Positions 47,744 through 61,003 of a stretch of 64,000 nt of DNA are shown piece after piece. Below the pieces are notes generated by a model. That model ran no database searches. It saw nothing but the letters and a program-made list of their open reading frames with translations, and was not told where the DNA came from. The DNA is from Cercis canadensis (taxonomy: Eukaryota > Streptophyta > Magnoliopsida > Fabales > Fabaceae): assembly GCA_003255065.1 (NCBI GenBank), contig QAOA01005690.1, positions 51,001 to 115,000 of the forward strand, written 5' to 3'. Position 1 is the stretch's first letter. Each line of letters begins with the position of its first letter. The translations under genes and the position numbers were made by a program.

Positions 47744-50700
47744 CACCATTGAACACAATCTTTCTTGTTCCTGACCTTCACCACTTTGAGCTCTAAATTT
47801 CTCATCCTTAAGCAACATAGGAATGCTACATGAAAAAAGAAGATAATTTTTCTCCCGTACCAGTGCTAAAGCTGAACGTTCAAAATCATGTCTACCTGTG
47901 GTGAGGAATGAGGTGCCAGGCCCTGCAAAATGAGCACGTCTTATGTATTCCACCCTATCTAATATTTTTGGAAAACTTTGGAGGCTTGATCACCCTGAGA
48001 GGTCAAGGCGATCAAGAGATGTCGACTTGATGGCACCAGGAAAATTTCTGAGCTAGCTGCATCCAACAGCTGACAATTCTCCAAGTTCATGAAGGAATCC
48101 AATAGATTCGTGAACTTCTGTTAAGCTTGTGCAACAATCAAGATGCAGTTTCCTTAAATTTGGGGCAGCTCCAGATATGTTTGGTACTTGTTTTATAAAA
48201 TCACAATCACTTAAATCTATATGACTCAATGACTCAAACTTCTACAAAACAATAAAAGTTTTAGTCAGACATGGGAGTTTTTTTGAAGTGTAATTAATAA
48301 ATATAGAGCATATAATTAAGATCAAGTAAACATTCTAGGATAGCTCACATTAAAAAAAAAATAAAAAAAATATCAGGATAGCTAGCAATTTTACGTGCCT
48401 TGATCAGTAATTTGTCCAATATAATTCGGCTCTTGGGCAAGCTAAGCATGACCAGATTACTTGTATCAAATTCAGATGGCAAATATGATGAAGGATAACC
48501 TGCCACACCAAAACTCTTAAACTTTTTGGGACATGTTTAGTCATTTTAGTGAAACGTGCATGTCTGATGATAAGTACTTCAAGATTTTTCTTCTTCTTGA
48601 ATCCCTTTTCGTTTCATCAAACTTCTTTCTCCTCAGGTGACTTTAATTTTATCAGTTCCCTTTTCAACCAAAAACATTGTTGAAAAATGAAAGAAGTAGA
48701 GCAAAGTCGCACATTGATTAGAAAAGAGCAAAGTTAGGTGGATATAAAGCTTGAGATACACAAATTTAAATTGTCTTAGGCATTTTGGACAAAGTTGCAT
48801 TCTCAAGTATAAATTCCACAACAAGAAAGGCTACCACATTCTCCCATATTATAAGTGAAGACTTGGACGGAGGGGCCCACTCACAAAATGTGAACATGGT
48901 ATCAGAGTTGGTTTCGATCACTTATGGGCATTTCATCAAGAAAGATGGAGAAAAACACCATACAGGAAGAAGAAAATGGCTTCAAAGGAGAGCTGCAACA
49001 CTCACAGGAAGTTCCAACTTCTTAAGTTTACTAAGTCTCTCACAATCAACTATAAGCATGCGGAGAGAAAGAAAACTAGCTCAAGAAGCTAAGGAGGCAA
49101 GAACCAATTTACCCCAAGTCCAAGAGCCTAACAAGGAACGGAAAGCTTCAGGAGCCTAAGAAGACAAACTACTAACTACAGCAGCAGTTCTAAAAAATTT
49201 GTCAAAGCCACATGCAGTCAGAAAAAACAAAGAAGTAGCAGCAAACCTTTTCTCAGGCAACAATCACAAAGAACATGCAGTACGCAACAAAATTTCTACA
49301 TGGCAACTACAGAAGAAGATTAACAATTCAAGATTTTTCTAGATTAAGAGGAGTGTTGAAAAAGTAATCTAGAAAAATCAAGAAAGTCAAAAAAAAAAAA
49401 AAAAGTGTCTAGACTACTAGACCTAAGTAGAAAAATCTAAGTAACAAAACAATTAACTAGAAAATCCTAGAAACTAAAGAAACCGACTTACAAGGTCGGT
49501 TAACTTGCCTATAAAAAGACATGTTTGTATGTTAAAATGTAAGCTAGCATATGCTAGCCAATACCCTATAACTAAAGCCATTCTGATGACAAACTTGGTC
49601 ATCAGCATAGAAGGAACAAAGCCATCAGCTTTGTACCTCTTCCTTCAATAACTAAATTACATCTTTTCAACTACTACCATCACGTCAAGCTTTCAATCCA
49701 TTTCTCTTCTTTAAATAAGTTTTCTTTAACTATTCCAACTATTCCAAGCAATTATCATCCTTCTTATCTACTATTTCTAAAATTTGATACCATGTTGACA
49801 TTTTCTGCAAGTCTTTACTTATAATGTGGGAGAGTGTGGTAGTCTTTCTTGTTGTGGAATTTATGCTTGAGAATGCAACTTTGTCCAAAATGCCTAAGAC
49901 AATTTAGACTTGTGCATCTCAAGCCTTATATCCACCTAACTTTGCTCTTTTCTAATCAATGTAGGACTTTGCTCCACTTCTTTCATTTTCCAACACTCCC
50001 CCTCAAGTTCAACTGGCCTAGCCCAGTTGTGACTTGTTTTTTTTTTTTTTTTTTTTTTAATCTTTCTAGTCTTTCAATCTTCACTCTGGGCTTGTACTTC
50101 AAGCTTTTTGAGCCTTTGAGGCCATAGGTATCTCTCTTTCCTTTATCGCCTGGGCTTGTGCTCCTTTGCAGGGCTTGAGTCTCAGAAGCCACAGGTCTAT
50201 GCAACATTTTGCCTAGGTCTTCCTCATTGAGCCTTTTTTTTTCTCCTTTGGGCGTTAGGTCTTGGGCCCAAGTCTTCATCAGGAAATTAAACCTTGGATT
50301 GTGAATGAGCTTTTAGACCATATGAACTCTGATACCATATTGAAATTTTAGAAATAATAGATAAAAAGGATGATAATTGCTTGGAATAGTTAGAATAGTT
50401 AAAGAAAACTTATGTTAAGAAGAGAAATGGATTGAAAGCTTGACATGATGGTAGTAGTTGAAAAGATGTAATTTAGTTATTGAAGGAAGAGGTACAAAGC
50501 TGATGGCTTTGTTCCTTCTATGTTGATGACCAAGCTTGTCATCAGAATCACTTTAGTTATAGGGTATTGGCTAGCCTATGCTAGCTTACATTTTAACATA
50601 CAAACATGCCTTTTTATAGGCAAGTTAACTGACCTTGTAAGTCAGTTTCTAGGCTTTTCTAGTTAATAGTTTTGTTACCCAGATTTTTCTACTTAGGTCT

Positions 50701-52746
50701 AGTAGTCTAGACACTTCTTTTTTTATTTTTTACTTTTTTTACTTTCTTGATTTTTCTAGATTACTTTTTCAATAAGCATATGTCAACTCATTTAAAGAAG
50801 TTTCTAAATTAAAAAGCATATTATGACAAAGCAAATAATTTTTCTTAGCAAAAAATTTAAAGCATTGGGATAATAATAGTATACTCTAGAAAAGAGTATC
50901 GTCAAGGTTCAATTGGGCACAAAAAAAAAAAAAAAAGGATGCATAACCTGCTGCATACCATGTCTTTTTCTAAAATGTTGATGATGTCCTTACTGCAACA
51001 TAACCTGCTGCATTTGCCAGGATTTTGTGATTCCTTCCTTACAATCTCTCTACCCATGACACGTATCAAGTCATGCATGTTCACGAAACCCCATGTTGGG
51101 TCAATCTTTACAAGAGATTTATCAATCAATCCTCTAATACCAATCACTGCAAAGAAACCACAAGCAGCCACCATGGTTTTGATGTCTCCCAATTTGTAAC
51201 GACCAAGAAAACAAATGTCAAGGAAATTTCCTTCTCATTGTCTTCCAAATCATCATAGCTTACTCTAAGAATTTCCACAATATTTTTATCTGGAAACCTT
51301 TCGTACTTATCTAATTCAGATTCCCATTCCTCTTGGCTTCTACCACATACATTAGAACCAATTATTTCCAAAGCCAATGGAAGGCCATTAGAATAAAGTA
51401 CTGCACGCTTTGCCATATCCATGTAAGTGGTAGGGATCTCATTCTTTCTGAAAGCATTCCAACTGAACAATTCAAGAGCTTCTTCATGAATGAATCCTTT
51501 GACCTAATATTTTCTTTCAACACCTTGAACATGTAACAAATGTTGATCCCTTGTGGTTATAATAATTCTGCTGCCACAACCAAATCAATCAAGCCCTCCA
51601 GCTAGTTTTTGTAATTGTTCCCGTTTATCAACATCATCAAGAATTAAAAGAACTTTCTTTGAGATCCTCCTTTTTATTGTTGAAATTCCTTCATATACAT
51701 TCCCCACCTTGACATTCTTATCCGCAAGTACTTCATAAAGTGGTGTCTCCTGAAGATGAACTAACCCATGCTTAATTGATTGTTCCCTGATATCAGCAAG
51801 AAAACATAGGCCTTCAAATTGATCAGCAATTGAATTATATGTAGCACGTGCAATTGTTGATTTACCTATTCCACCAACTTCATAAATTCCTACCATGTTA
51901 ACTTTATCTTATTCTACATCTAAAAGTCCATTCACTTCTTGTACTGGAGATTCCAACCCAATTGGGTATTCAGTTATATGTAAAGGCATGCAATTGATCT
52001 TTTTGGAGACTTCTTCGATGATCCCTCCAATAAATTTATATTCATAGTCAAACCTACTCAATTACAAAAGTTTAAATCTGGTTTCATTCAATTTGAGTAC
52101 CAAACAATAATAATCCACAAGAAAAAGAGTGGCGGACAATAATAAAATTAAGCTTGCAAGATAATATCATTCTTTGTTTTTCTTATATATTAACATAGTT
52201 TCAAATGACAGTTAGCTTAATAACAATAATAATCACCATCATCATAATCATAATCATCGTATCATAATCATAAGAAAGGGAGGTGAGGTCATACCCATCT
52301 TTGAAATGTGAACCCGAAAGATTAGCAGCTTCATGCAAAGCCAATCTCCACTTGTTCACTTTTTCCATGTTATTCTTGAATCTTGTCTCATGCTCAGCTA
52401 ATGCTTTTCCATAAAAGATGGGCCAAACCAACTGACCTATTTGCTTTATGCACTCAAGAATCTTGACAAGTTCTTCCAAACAGAAGATTGAGGATGCACA
52501 GTTTGGAGAGAAAATTATGAGCGCAATCCTAGATTCTTCAACTGCTTTGAGAAGAGATAGTGTAATTTCTTCCCCTTTTCTAAGTTCCTCATCATCAATG
52601 AAGGTGTGGATTCCCTTGTCTTTTAGAGCATTATAAAGATTGCCAGTGAAATTCATACGAGTATTTTTACCTCTAAAACTGAGGAAGACATCGTAAGTCC
52701 ATGCATAGGAGAAGAAGGAGCATGGTAATGGTAACTGTTGTGTCAT
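47744..52746 (-). pseudogene. TNL pseudogene G (N-like subfamily)
   Basis: Sister of F. Footprints in gene order: TIR 52746-52295, NB-ARC 52053-50959, linker/LRR 48659-48399, LRR 48241 to about 47744. Shared with F: loss of VDPCDVRHQRGSYE in the TIR, P-loop Gly to Glu, one base lost in RNBS-D, exon-3 deletions, TAG at 48053-48055, and the intron-2 LTR composite. Private to G: three stops in NB-ARC (serine to TAA near 51909, tryptophan to TGA in GLDWFG near 51586, glutamate to TAG in KYEVKG near 51506). The TIR frame itself is open with the catalytic glutamate in CLEEL, so a short TIR protein is conceivable. The C-terminal part was removed by a deletion different from that of F. Confidence 0.92.
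48678..50774. mobile_element. Mosaic LTR-element composite in G
   Basis: Same element, orientation and flanking AACAT / AGCAT (48673-48677, 50775-50779) as in F, slightly shorter mainly because the internal poly-T run is short here (about 50037-50058). It was duplicated with the host gene and was not inserted independently. Confidence 0.88.
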
Positions 52747-55216
52747 GATAGGTAGCTGTTGTGATCAATCTTGTTGGATGCTGTGGATGTAAAAGGATTG
52801 AAGAGCTAATTAGTTAGGTAGACTATGCCTTTAGGGAACCAGATTTACTAATATTTGCAAAATGAGGGCAGTGGACTAAAATTTATTTTCATACATTCGC
52901 TTATCTGCTCATGCATGTGAAGCTACCTTTCCCTCTGTCTTTGCAAATGCATTCTGTCCAATATATGAAGGAAAAGAAACAAAAATGTGCGTGAAGGGTG
53001 AAGCTATGCAGAAGGCAAAGATTATACCTTATAAATTTCATGAAAACTCAAACTCAAGCATTATTAATTAGTTAAATGCACGTCCTGTAATCTATATCCC
53101 AGCAAGTCAAATAAATTAATTATTGAATTAAGCAGAATCAATAGTTTTTTAAACTATATAATTCCAGCATATTTATCTTAACCAAATGACAAGAAAATTC
53201 TCACTGGTGCTTGAAAATTTTAAATTTTCAACTAGCTAGGAGTACTTTTAAAAAAAATTATTGTAAACTAGGATAAATGGCATGATTTGAGACATATTCC
53301 AAGAGTAATATTTAGCACAACAACCTTTGACAAGTTTAAGTCTAGTAAAGTCATGCTTTTTCAACTAGAGGCATATGTTGTAATCTGCCATGCATAAATT
53401 TTGACGAAGGTAAACAGAAGAAATAAATTGACATATATTGAACAAGTGACATGCACAAAGGTTGCATTCGACAATTATAAATCAAAGAGTTGGCTAGCTG
53501 CTTAATTTCCCTTAATTGCCGTCCATGTAAAAAAAGACAGAGGGAAAGCTATCATCAGTATATTAGACAGGCAATTAAGGGAGAGATGTCCAGTAAACAG
53601 GCAATGCTACAAACAAATAATTGACTAGCTGCTTGATATCGATAACATGGAAGTCCTCACTCAAAAAAATTGCCACCTAGTATTACTGATCCTAAAACAT
53701 CTATCACAAGTCTGACAAGCATGAAATCGAAAATTTCCTTCACTTTAAATTTAAAATTTCATATAAAATGGGCTTATTTAAACTAAGAATATTTTCCTTA
53801 CCTGATGCAGAGAAGATATATCGCCCAACTTGTTGATCTACTCGTGCATGTGAAAAGCGTGTGAAGAGCAGAAGGCAAAGATAATACCTTCTCTTGGAAA
53901 CCAGAAGACCATTAAAGGGAAACTGGAAGTGAAGCTGAACCATGAGCGTGTAGAACCAGTTATAGAAAAACTCAAGTTAGTCAATACAAAGGAATCCGCC
54001 ATCCAATTTCCTGCACTTGTAGTAAAGTTATTGAACTATGCATATTATTTTAATGATTTATTGAGCACTAGCATTTTTTTATTTTAGTTTCCATACTCAT
54101 AGAAGGAAGACTCCACCTGATGCATATGTACACAAAGATATGGACCCGCACTATGAAATGGAATCTTCGAATACATTATTCATAGCCTAAGAAATTCAAT
54201 TGAAAATATCTGCTTTCTCTCACTGTCATTGGTTTGCCCCCGCGCAGTGCAAACAGGTTTTCTGTTTATTTAATTAAGAGTTAATTTTTTTTATTCCTAA
54301 ATTATTTTTCAAATATTATTTTAGTACTTAATTTATTTTTTATGCCACTTTTATCTTATTGATTATTTTGGTTGTCAAATTAATTATTTAAATAATTATT
54401 TTTTGTGCTTCGAAAAATTGATTTATTGGGCAAATAGGTAAATATAATGCCATATCAAGGCATTGTATTCATAAATATTGGCCTTAGAGTATTTTACTCT
54501 TTATCTTATATATCATGCATGTGAAGCTACCCCTCTAAGGAAGCAATCAAAGAATGCACTTACCGGTCTTACAAATTCATTTTCATTATTAATGTATTCA
54601 TGCATGTGAAGCTATCCCTATGCCCTTGCAAATGTATTCTGCCTTGTATGTTAGCCAGAACGACTGAACAAGTCATATATATTGCAAAGTTAGAGAATCT
54701 GCCATGCAATTTTCAGTACATGTAACGGTGAGTGCTATGCTACACTACCGCTAAACCATACTCCTCCTCATTATTTGGATGGGTTTAAGTGAGACTCACT
54801 TAGTAATTTTAATGTTATGAATATCTCAAAAAATTGAGTCGTCAAATATGTGAAAAAAATATAATTATTTTTTTTTTATAAAAAAAAGAATTGTTACATT
54901 TTCCTATATCATGCTATTTTTTTTTATTTTAAAATAAATTGTATGTTTTGTTACATAGTGAGTAATTCAATTTTTTGAAATATTTGCAATGACACCAAAA
55001 TCAGTTGATCTTACCAAAACTCACTCAAATAATAGTAAGTGTAGTATCACTATACTACCTTTAAAGAGTGGTGTAGCTTAACAATTCCTAATAAAGTTAA
55101 CGAGAACAACTGATCACGAAACAAGAATTGATGTGCACAGAGACTGAGCTATATATAATATTTTGTTTATGGTGGATAGGGGAATATAAAGCAATCGAAA
55201 AGCAGTGAAAATTAGA
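52747..55216. other. 5' flank of pseudogene G
   Basis: Non-coding; the counterpart of 43191-46764. It shows the uninterrupted form of the sequence that surrounds the N gap in unit F. Confidence 0.7.
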
Positions 55217-55846
55217 ATGTCTTTTGTGAACCTTTTACTGAAGAAAATGAACTGTGCATATTATTTTATTACTTTTTGAGCACTGCCAGTAATAATGCTC
55301 TTTTTTTTCTCTTTTTTAAATTTCCCTCAGAAAGGAAAACTCCATCTAATGCATGGATCATTCTAAAGTGCCCAGCAGTTTTTCTGCATATGAAAACGCA
55401 GTTGGGAAAATGGGATACCATGATGAAGTATAGAACTTTTATTGAAAAATCGTTACATTTACCACTCTTTTCCAATGTGTAGATGGTATAAATAAGTCTT
55501 AATTAGCTTGCAAGATAACTTTATCCTATGTTTAGAAAATTATCACAAATTACCATCATAAACTTAGCATTTGAAACGAACAGCACAATTGTTCAATGTC
55601 ACTTCTTCTTTTGTTTTTGTCTCTGGTTGATCTGTCCTTGCCTATTTGTAAGCTTTCATAGGAGCTCACCCTTGAGAATCCACTTGCATTTCTTTTTCTT
55701 CTTTTTCCCAAGTTGGTTAGTCCATCTGTATATATGGTCACAAATGCGTATTTAGTAACATATAACAATCTGATATGTTGTTAGATTCACATATTCAATT
55801 CAGCAAACTAAAATATCAACAGTTATACTAATGTCTGATATTTAAA

Positions 55847-56211
55847 TTAGACAACTTTTTAATCCAAGTGTCTTTTCTATTTTAGCTGATTTAACCAAAT
55901 CTTAAAGCAAAAGATTATTTTATGTAAAACAAAGATATTCTCAAACAGGAATAAAACATTAGATTACAGAAATAACATATCATCACACCTCACCTTTGTC
56001 ACTGATAACACTTGTAATAGACTCCGTTNATTAGACAACTTTTTAATCCAAGTGTCTTTTCTTTTTTAGCTGATTTAACCAAATCTTAAAGCAAAAGATT
56101 ATGTTATGTAAAACAAAGATATTCTCAAACAGGAATAAAACATTAGATTACAGAAATAACATATCATCACACCTCACCTTTGTCACTGATAACACTTGTA
56201 ATAGACTCCGT
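55847..56211. repeat. Direct repeat around N at 56029
   Basis: About 180 bases left of the single N are repeated to its right (starts near 55847 and 56031) with few differences. The left copy stops at the N while the right one continues into exon 5 of H. This is typical of two contig ends joined without merging their overlap. Confidence 0.8.
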
Positions 56212-59200
56212 TTTCATTGAATCACAGACCTGGATTTCCAGCTGTACATACTTTCTTTTCTTCTTGGAAAAAGAGCTATTTCCGTTAAAGTCCTCATCAT
56301 TATTGGAGTTCCAAGAATCATCATTTGTTGTCTTTTGGTTTGGCGGATTAGGGTTTATAAATCGGACATCATCTCCAGTAGCTGTTTGCTTCAATACATG
56401 AACTCCCATCCATTTTATAATCCTATTATCCACTCCCTCATATGAAACCTCAACATGATTCCATGCATCCTCTGTAATTACTATACTTTTGTGTTCACCA
56501 CCCAAGTCATATCTGTGCTGCAGATCAAACAATAATATATTATGTGCCTCAAAAGGCTTATAAAAATTGAATGAGTGTTTAGTGCCATTAATGAGTATGT
56601 GAAGGTTATAGTCGCCACTATCCTGAATGACAAAACATAGGGCGATTTTTGGGAATTTGTTTCGAAACCAGAAAGACAGTGAATGTCCCATGCTGCAGAA
56701 GTCAAACCATTCTGGGATGCTTGTTCCACGCAGTTTAAAATATGTGCCCCCACCCTCATGTAATGTCTGTCAATTAAGAGTCATTCTTTAATACACATGT
56801 ACTATGAGATTAAGAATGGATAGTGAGAAATAATTTAAACCATAATCAATTACCTGACTAAGTAATCTCCTCTGAGATTCAGAAGTCAAAGGGCAGTTCC
56901 ACGCAGTGAAATCTTTTATGTTTGGTGGAATCTCTCTAATTTCTCGAAGCTGTTTGCAACCAGTTAAATCAAGCTTCCTTAGAAAAACAAATTCACTGAT
57001 GCATTGCGGAAGGACGGTGAAATTATTGTTAGATAAAGACAATTCTTCCAAATTCGGGAACCCAGGAAGCCGTTTAAAAAGAAAGTTATCTGTCAATTTC
57101 TTGGAAGATAAATGCAATCTTTTCAAATTGGGACACCAAGGAAGCCATGCGGAAAGAAATTCATCAGTCAATTCACCCGATGATACCCTTAATGACTTCA
57201 AATTGGACAAGCAAGGAAGCCAAGCAGAAAGAACCCCCCCTGCCAAATCCCCATCGCCAGATAATTCTATTTCCTCCAAATTGGGGAAGCAAGAAATGAT
57301 TGTTAAAAGGAATTTATCTCTCAAATTGCAACCTTCAAGAGTAAGTCTTCTCATGTTTGGATACACCATTGAGCACAATCTTTGTTGTTCCTGCCCTTCA
57401 CCACTTTGAGCTTTAAATTTCTCATCCTTAAGCAACATAGGAATGCTACATGATAAAAGAAGATAATTTTTCTCCCGCACCAGTGCTAAAGCTGAACGTT
57501 CAAAATCATGTCGACCTGTGGTGAGAAATGAGGAGCCAGGCCCTGCAAAATGAGCATGTCTTATATCTTCCACCCTACCTAATATTTTTGGGAAACTTTG
57601 GAGACTTGAGCACCCTGAGAGGTCAAGGCGATCAAGAGATGTTGACTTAATGGCACCAGGAAAATTTCTGAGCTTGCTGCATCCAACAGCAGACAATTCT
57701 CTAAGTTCATGAAGGAATCCAATAGATTCATGAACTTCTGTTAAGCTTATGCAACAATCAAGATGCAGTTTCCTTAAATTTGGGGCAGCTCCAGATATGT
57801 TTGGCACTTGTTTTATAAAATCACAGTCGCTTAAATCCATATGACTCAATGACTCAAACTTCTACAAAACAATAAAAATTTTAGTCAGACATGAGAATTT
57901 TTTAAGTATAATTAATTAATATAGAGCATATAATTAAGATCAAGTAAACATTCTAGGATAGCTCACATTAAAAAAGAAAAAGATAAAAAGAAACATATCA
58001 GGATAGCTAGCAATTTTACTTGCCTTGATCAGTAATTTGTCCAATATAATTCGGCTCTTGGGCAAGCTAAGCATGACCAGATTACTTGTATCGAATTCAG
58101 ATGGCAAATATGATGAAGGATAACCCTGCCACACCAAAACTCTTAAACTTTTTGAGACATGTTTAGTCATTTCAGTGAAGCGTGCATTTCTGATGATAAG
58201 TACTTCAAGATTTTTCATCTTCTTGAATCCCTTTTCGTTCCATCGAACTTCTTTCTCCTCGGGTAAGTGAAATACTATGACTTTAATTTTATCAGTTCCC
58301 TTTTCAACCAAAAGCATATGTCAACTCATTTAAAGAAGTTTCTAAATTAAAAGCATATTATGACAAAGAAAATAAATTTTCTTAGCAAAATATTTAAAGC
58401 ATTGAGATAATAATAATAATAATAATATACTCTAGAAAAGAGTATCATCAAGGTGCAATTGGGCAAAAAAAAACAAAAGAGGATGCATAACTTGCTGCAT
58501 ACCATGTCTTTTTCTAAAATGTCTATGATGTCCTTACTGCAACATAATCTGCTGCATTCGCCAGGATTTGGTGATTCCTTCCTTACAATTTCCCTACCCA
58601 TAACACGTATCAAATCATGCATGTTCACGAAACCCCATGTTGGGTCAATCTTTACGAGAGATTTATCAATCAATCCTCTAATACCAATCACTGCAAAGAA
58701 ACCACGAGCAGCCACCATGGTTTTGATGTCTCCCAATTTGTAACGACCAAAAAAACAAATGTCAAGAAAAATTTCCTTCTCATTGTCATCCAAACCATCA
58801 TAACTTATTCTAAGAATTTCCACAATATTTCTATCTGGAAACCTTTCGTACTTATCTAATTCAGATTCCCATTCCTCTTCGTTTCTGCCACTTAAATTAG
58901 AACCAATTATTTCCAAAGCCAATGGAAGGCCATTAGAATAAAGTACTGCACGCTTTGCCATATCCATGTAAGTGGTAGGGATCTCATTCTTTCTGAAAGC
59001 ATTCCAACTGAACAATTCAAGAGCTTCTTCATGAATGAATCCTTTGACCTCATATTTTCTTTCAACACCTTGAACATGTAACAAATGTTGATCCCTTGTG
59101 GTTATAATAATTCTGCTGCCACAACCAAACCAATCAAGCCCTCCAGCTAGTTTTTGTAATTGCTCCCGTTTATCAACATCATCAAGAATTAAAAGAACTT

Positions 59201-60328
59201 TCTTTTTGGAGATCCTCCTTTTTATTGTTGAAATTCCTTCATATACATTCCCCACCTTGACATTCTTCTCCGCAAGTACTTCATTAAGTAGTGTCTCCTG
59301 AAGATGAACTAACCCATGCTTAATTGATTGTTCCCTGATATCAGCAAGAAAACATAGGCCTTCAAATTGATCAGCAATTGAATTATATGTAGCACGTGCA
59401 ATTGTTGATTTACCTATTCCACCAACTCCATAAATCCCTAACATGTTAACTTTATCTGATTCTACACCTAAAAGTCCCTTCACTTCTTGTACTCGAGATT
59501 CCAACCCAATGGGGTATTCAGTTATATGTAAAGGCATGCGATTGATCTTTTTGGAGACTTCTTCAATGATCCTTCCAATAAATTTATATTCATAGTCAAA
59601 CCTGCTCAATTACGAAAGTTTAAATCTGGTTTCATTCAATTTGAGTACCAAACAATAATAATCCACAAGAAAAAGAGTGGCGGACAATAATAAAATTAAG
59701 CTTGCAAGATAATATCATTCTTTGTTTTTCTTATATATTAACATAGTTTCAAATGACAGTTAGCTTAATAACAATAATAATCACCATCATCATAATCATA
59801 ATCATAATCATAAGAAAGGGAGGTGAGATCATACCCATCTTTGAAATGTGAACCCGAAAGATTAGCTGCTTCATGCAAAGCCAATCTCCACTTGTTCACT
59901 TTTTCCATGTTATTCTTGAATCTTGCCTCATGCTCAGCTAGTGCTTTTTCATAACTCCCTCTCTGGTGTCGCACATCACAAGGATCAACTCCATAAAAGA
60001 TGGGCCAAACCAACTGACCTCTTTGCTTTATGCACTCAAGAATCTTGACGAGTTCTTCCAAACAAAAGATTGATGATGCATAGTTTGGAGAGAAAATTAT
60101 GAGCGCAATCCTAGATTCTTCAACTGCTTTGAGAAGAGATAGTGTAATTTCTTCCCCTCTTCTAAGTTCCTCATCATCAATGAAGGTGTGGATTCCCTTA
60201 TCTTTTAGAGCATTATAAAGATTTCCAGTGAAATTCATACGAGTATCTATACCTCTAAAACTAAGGAAGACATCATAAGTCCATGAATAGGAGAAGGAGG
60301 AGCATGGTAATGGTAATTGTTGTGTCAT
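56167..60328 (-). CDS. TNL gene H (N-like TIR-NBS-LRR-C-JID), intact
   Basis: Complete TNL of 1158 codons. Exons in gene order: 60328-59835 (TIR), 59601-58503 (NB-ARC), 58299-58024 (linker/LRR), 57861-56854 (LRR), 56766-56167 (C-JID). TIR: YDVFLSFRGIDTR at residues 18-30, catalytic-type glutamate 92 in FCLEEL. NB-ARC: P-loop GVGGIGKST with lysine 229, LLILDDVD, GSRIIITTRD, NGLPLALEIIG, FLDICFF, MHDLIRVMG. The last exon has the C-JID motif GTSIPEWFDF and a tail rich in Asn/Asp followed by the basic patch KKKRKY. Intron 3 starts with GC, not GT (AAG|GCAAGT), the only way to keep phase 0. The sequence AAAGGTGAGG at the stop could also act as a donor to a further exon. It looks functional and is the best guide to pseudogenes F and G. 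Confidence 0.9.
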
Positions 60329-61003
60329 GATAGGTAGCTGTTGTGATCAATCTTGCTGGATGCTGTGGATGTAAAAGGATTGAAGAGCTAAGTTAGGTAG
60401 ACTATGCCTTTAGGGAACCAGATTTACTAATATTTGCAAAATGAGGGCAGTGGACTAAAATTTATTTTCATACATTCGCTTATCTGCTCATGCATGTGAA
60501 GCTACCTTTCCCTCTGTCTTTGCAAATGCATTCTGTCTAATATATGAAGGAAAAGAAACAAAAANTTTGAGAAGAGATAGTGTAATTTCTTCCCCTCTTC
60601 TAAGTTCCTCATCATCAATGAAGGTGTGGATTCCCTTATCTTTTAGAGCATTATAAAGATTTCCAGTGAAATTCATACGAGTATCTATACCTCTAAAACT
60701 AAGGAAGACATCGTAAGTCCATGCATAGGAGAAGGAGGAGCATGGTATTGGTAACTGTTGTGTCATGATAGGTAGCTGTTGTGATCAATCTTGCTGGATG
60801 CTGTGGATGTAAAAGGATTGAAGAGCTAAGTTAGGTAGACTATGCCTTTAGGGAACCAGATTTACTAATATTTGCAAAATGAGGGCAGTGGACTAAAATT
60901 TATTTTCATACATTCGCTTATCTGCTCATGCATGTGAAGCTACCTTTCCCTCTGTCTTTGCAAATGCATTCTGTCTAATATATGAAGGAAAAGAAACAAA
61001 AAG
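60127..61003. repeat. Direct repeat around N at 60566
   Basis: About 437 bases left of the N (from 60127) recur right of it (60567-61003) with only a few mismatches, including the first part of the H TIR exon (60766-60567). The second TIR start is cut off exactly at the N. An unmerged contig or haplotype overlap is the simplest reading, not a fourth gene. Confidence 0.8.
60567..60766 (-). pseudogene. Partial TIR exon, probable assembly duplicate
   Basis: Encodes the same N-terminus as H (MTQQLP to about SLLK), then runs into the N at 60566. Differences from H in this stretch are few, for example SYAWTY versus SYSWTY. It could be another haplotype's copy of H or the start of a lost gene. Confidence 0.7.

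Larger units (their letters stand above)
46765..55216 (-). repeat. Tandem unit G of the N-like TNL
   Basis: Second of three tandem copies. It carries the same LTR composite as unit F at the equivalent place, so F and G separated after that insertion. Confidence 0.85.

Noticed and set aside
49983..50279. Minus-strand frame in the G composite
   Set aside because: Same mobile-element internal region as above; no gag, protease, integrase or reverse transcriptase motif is present.
56906..57409. 167-residue plus-strand frame opposite gene H
   Set aside because: It is the antisense shadow of the regular LRR exon of H; the repeated pattern comes from the LRR periodicity.
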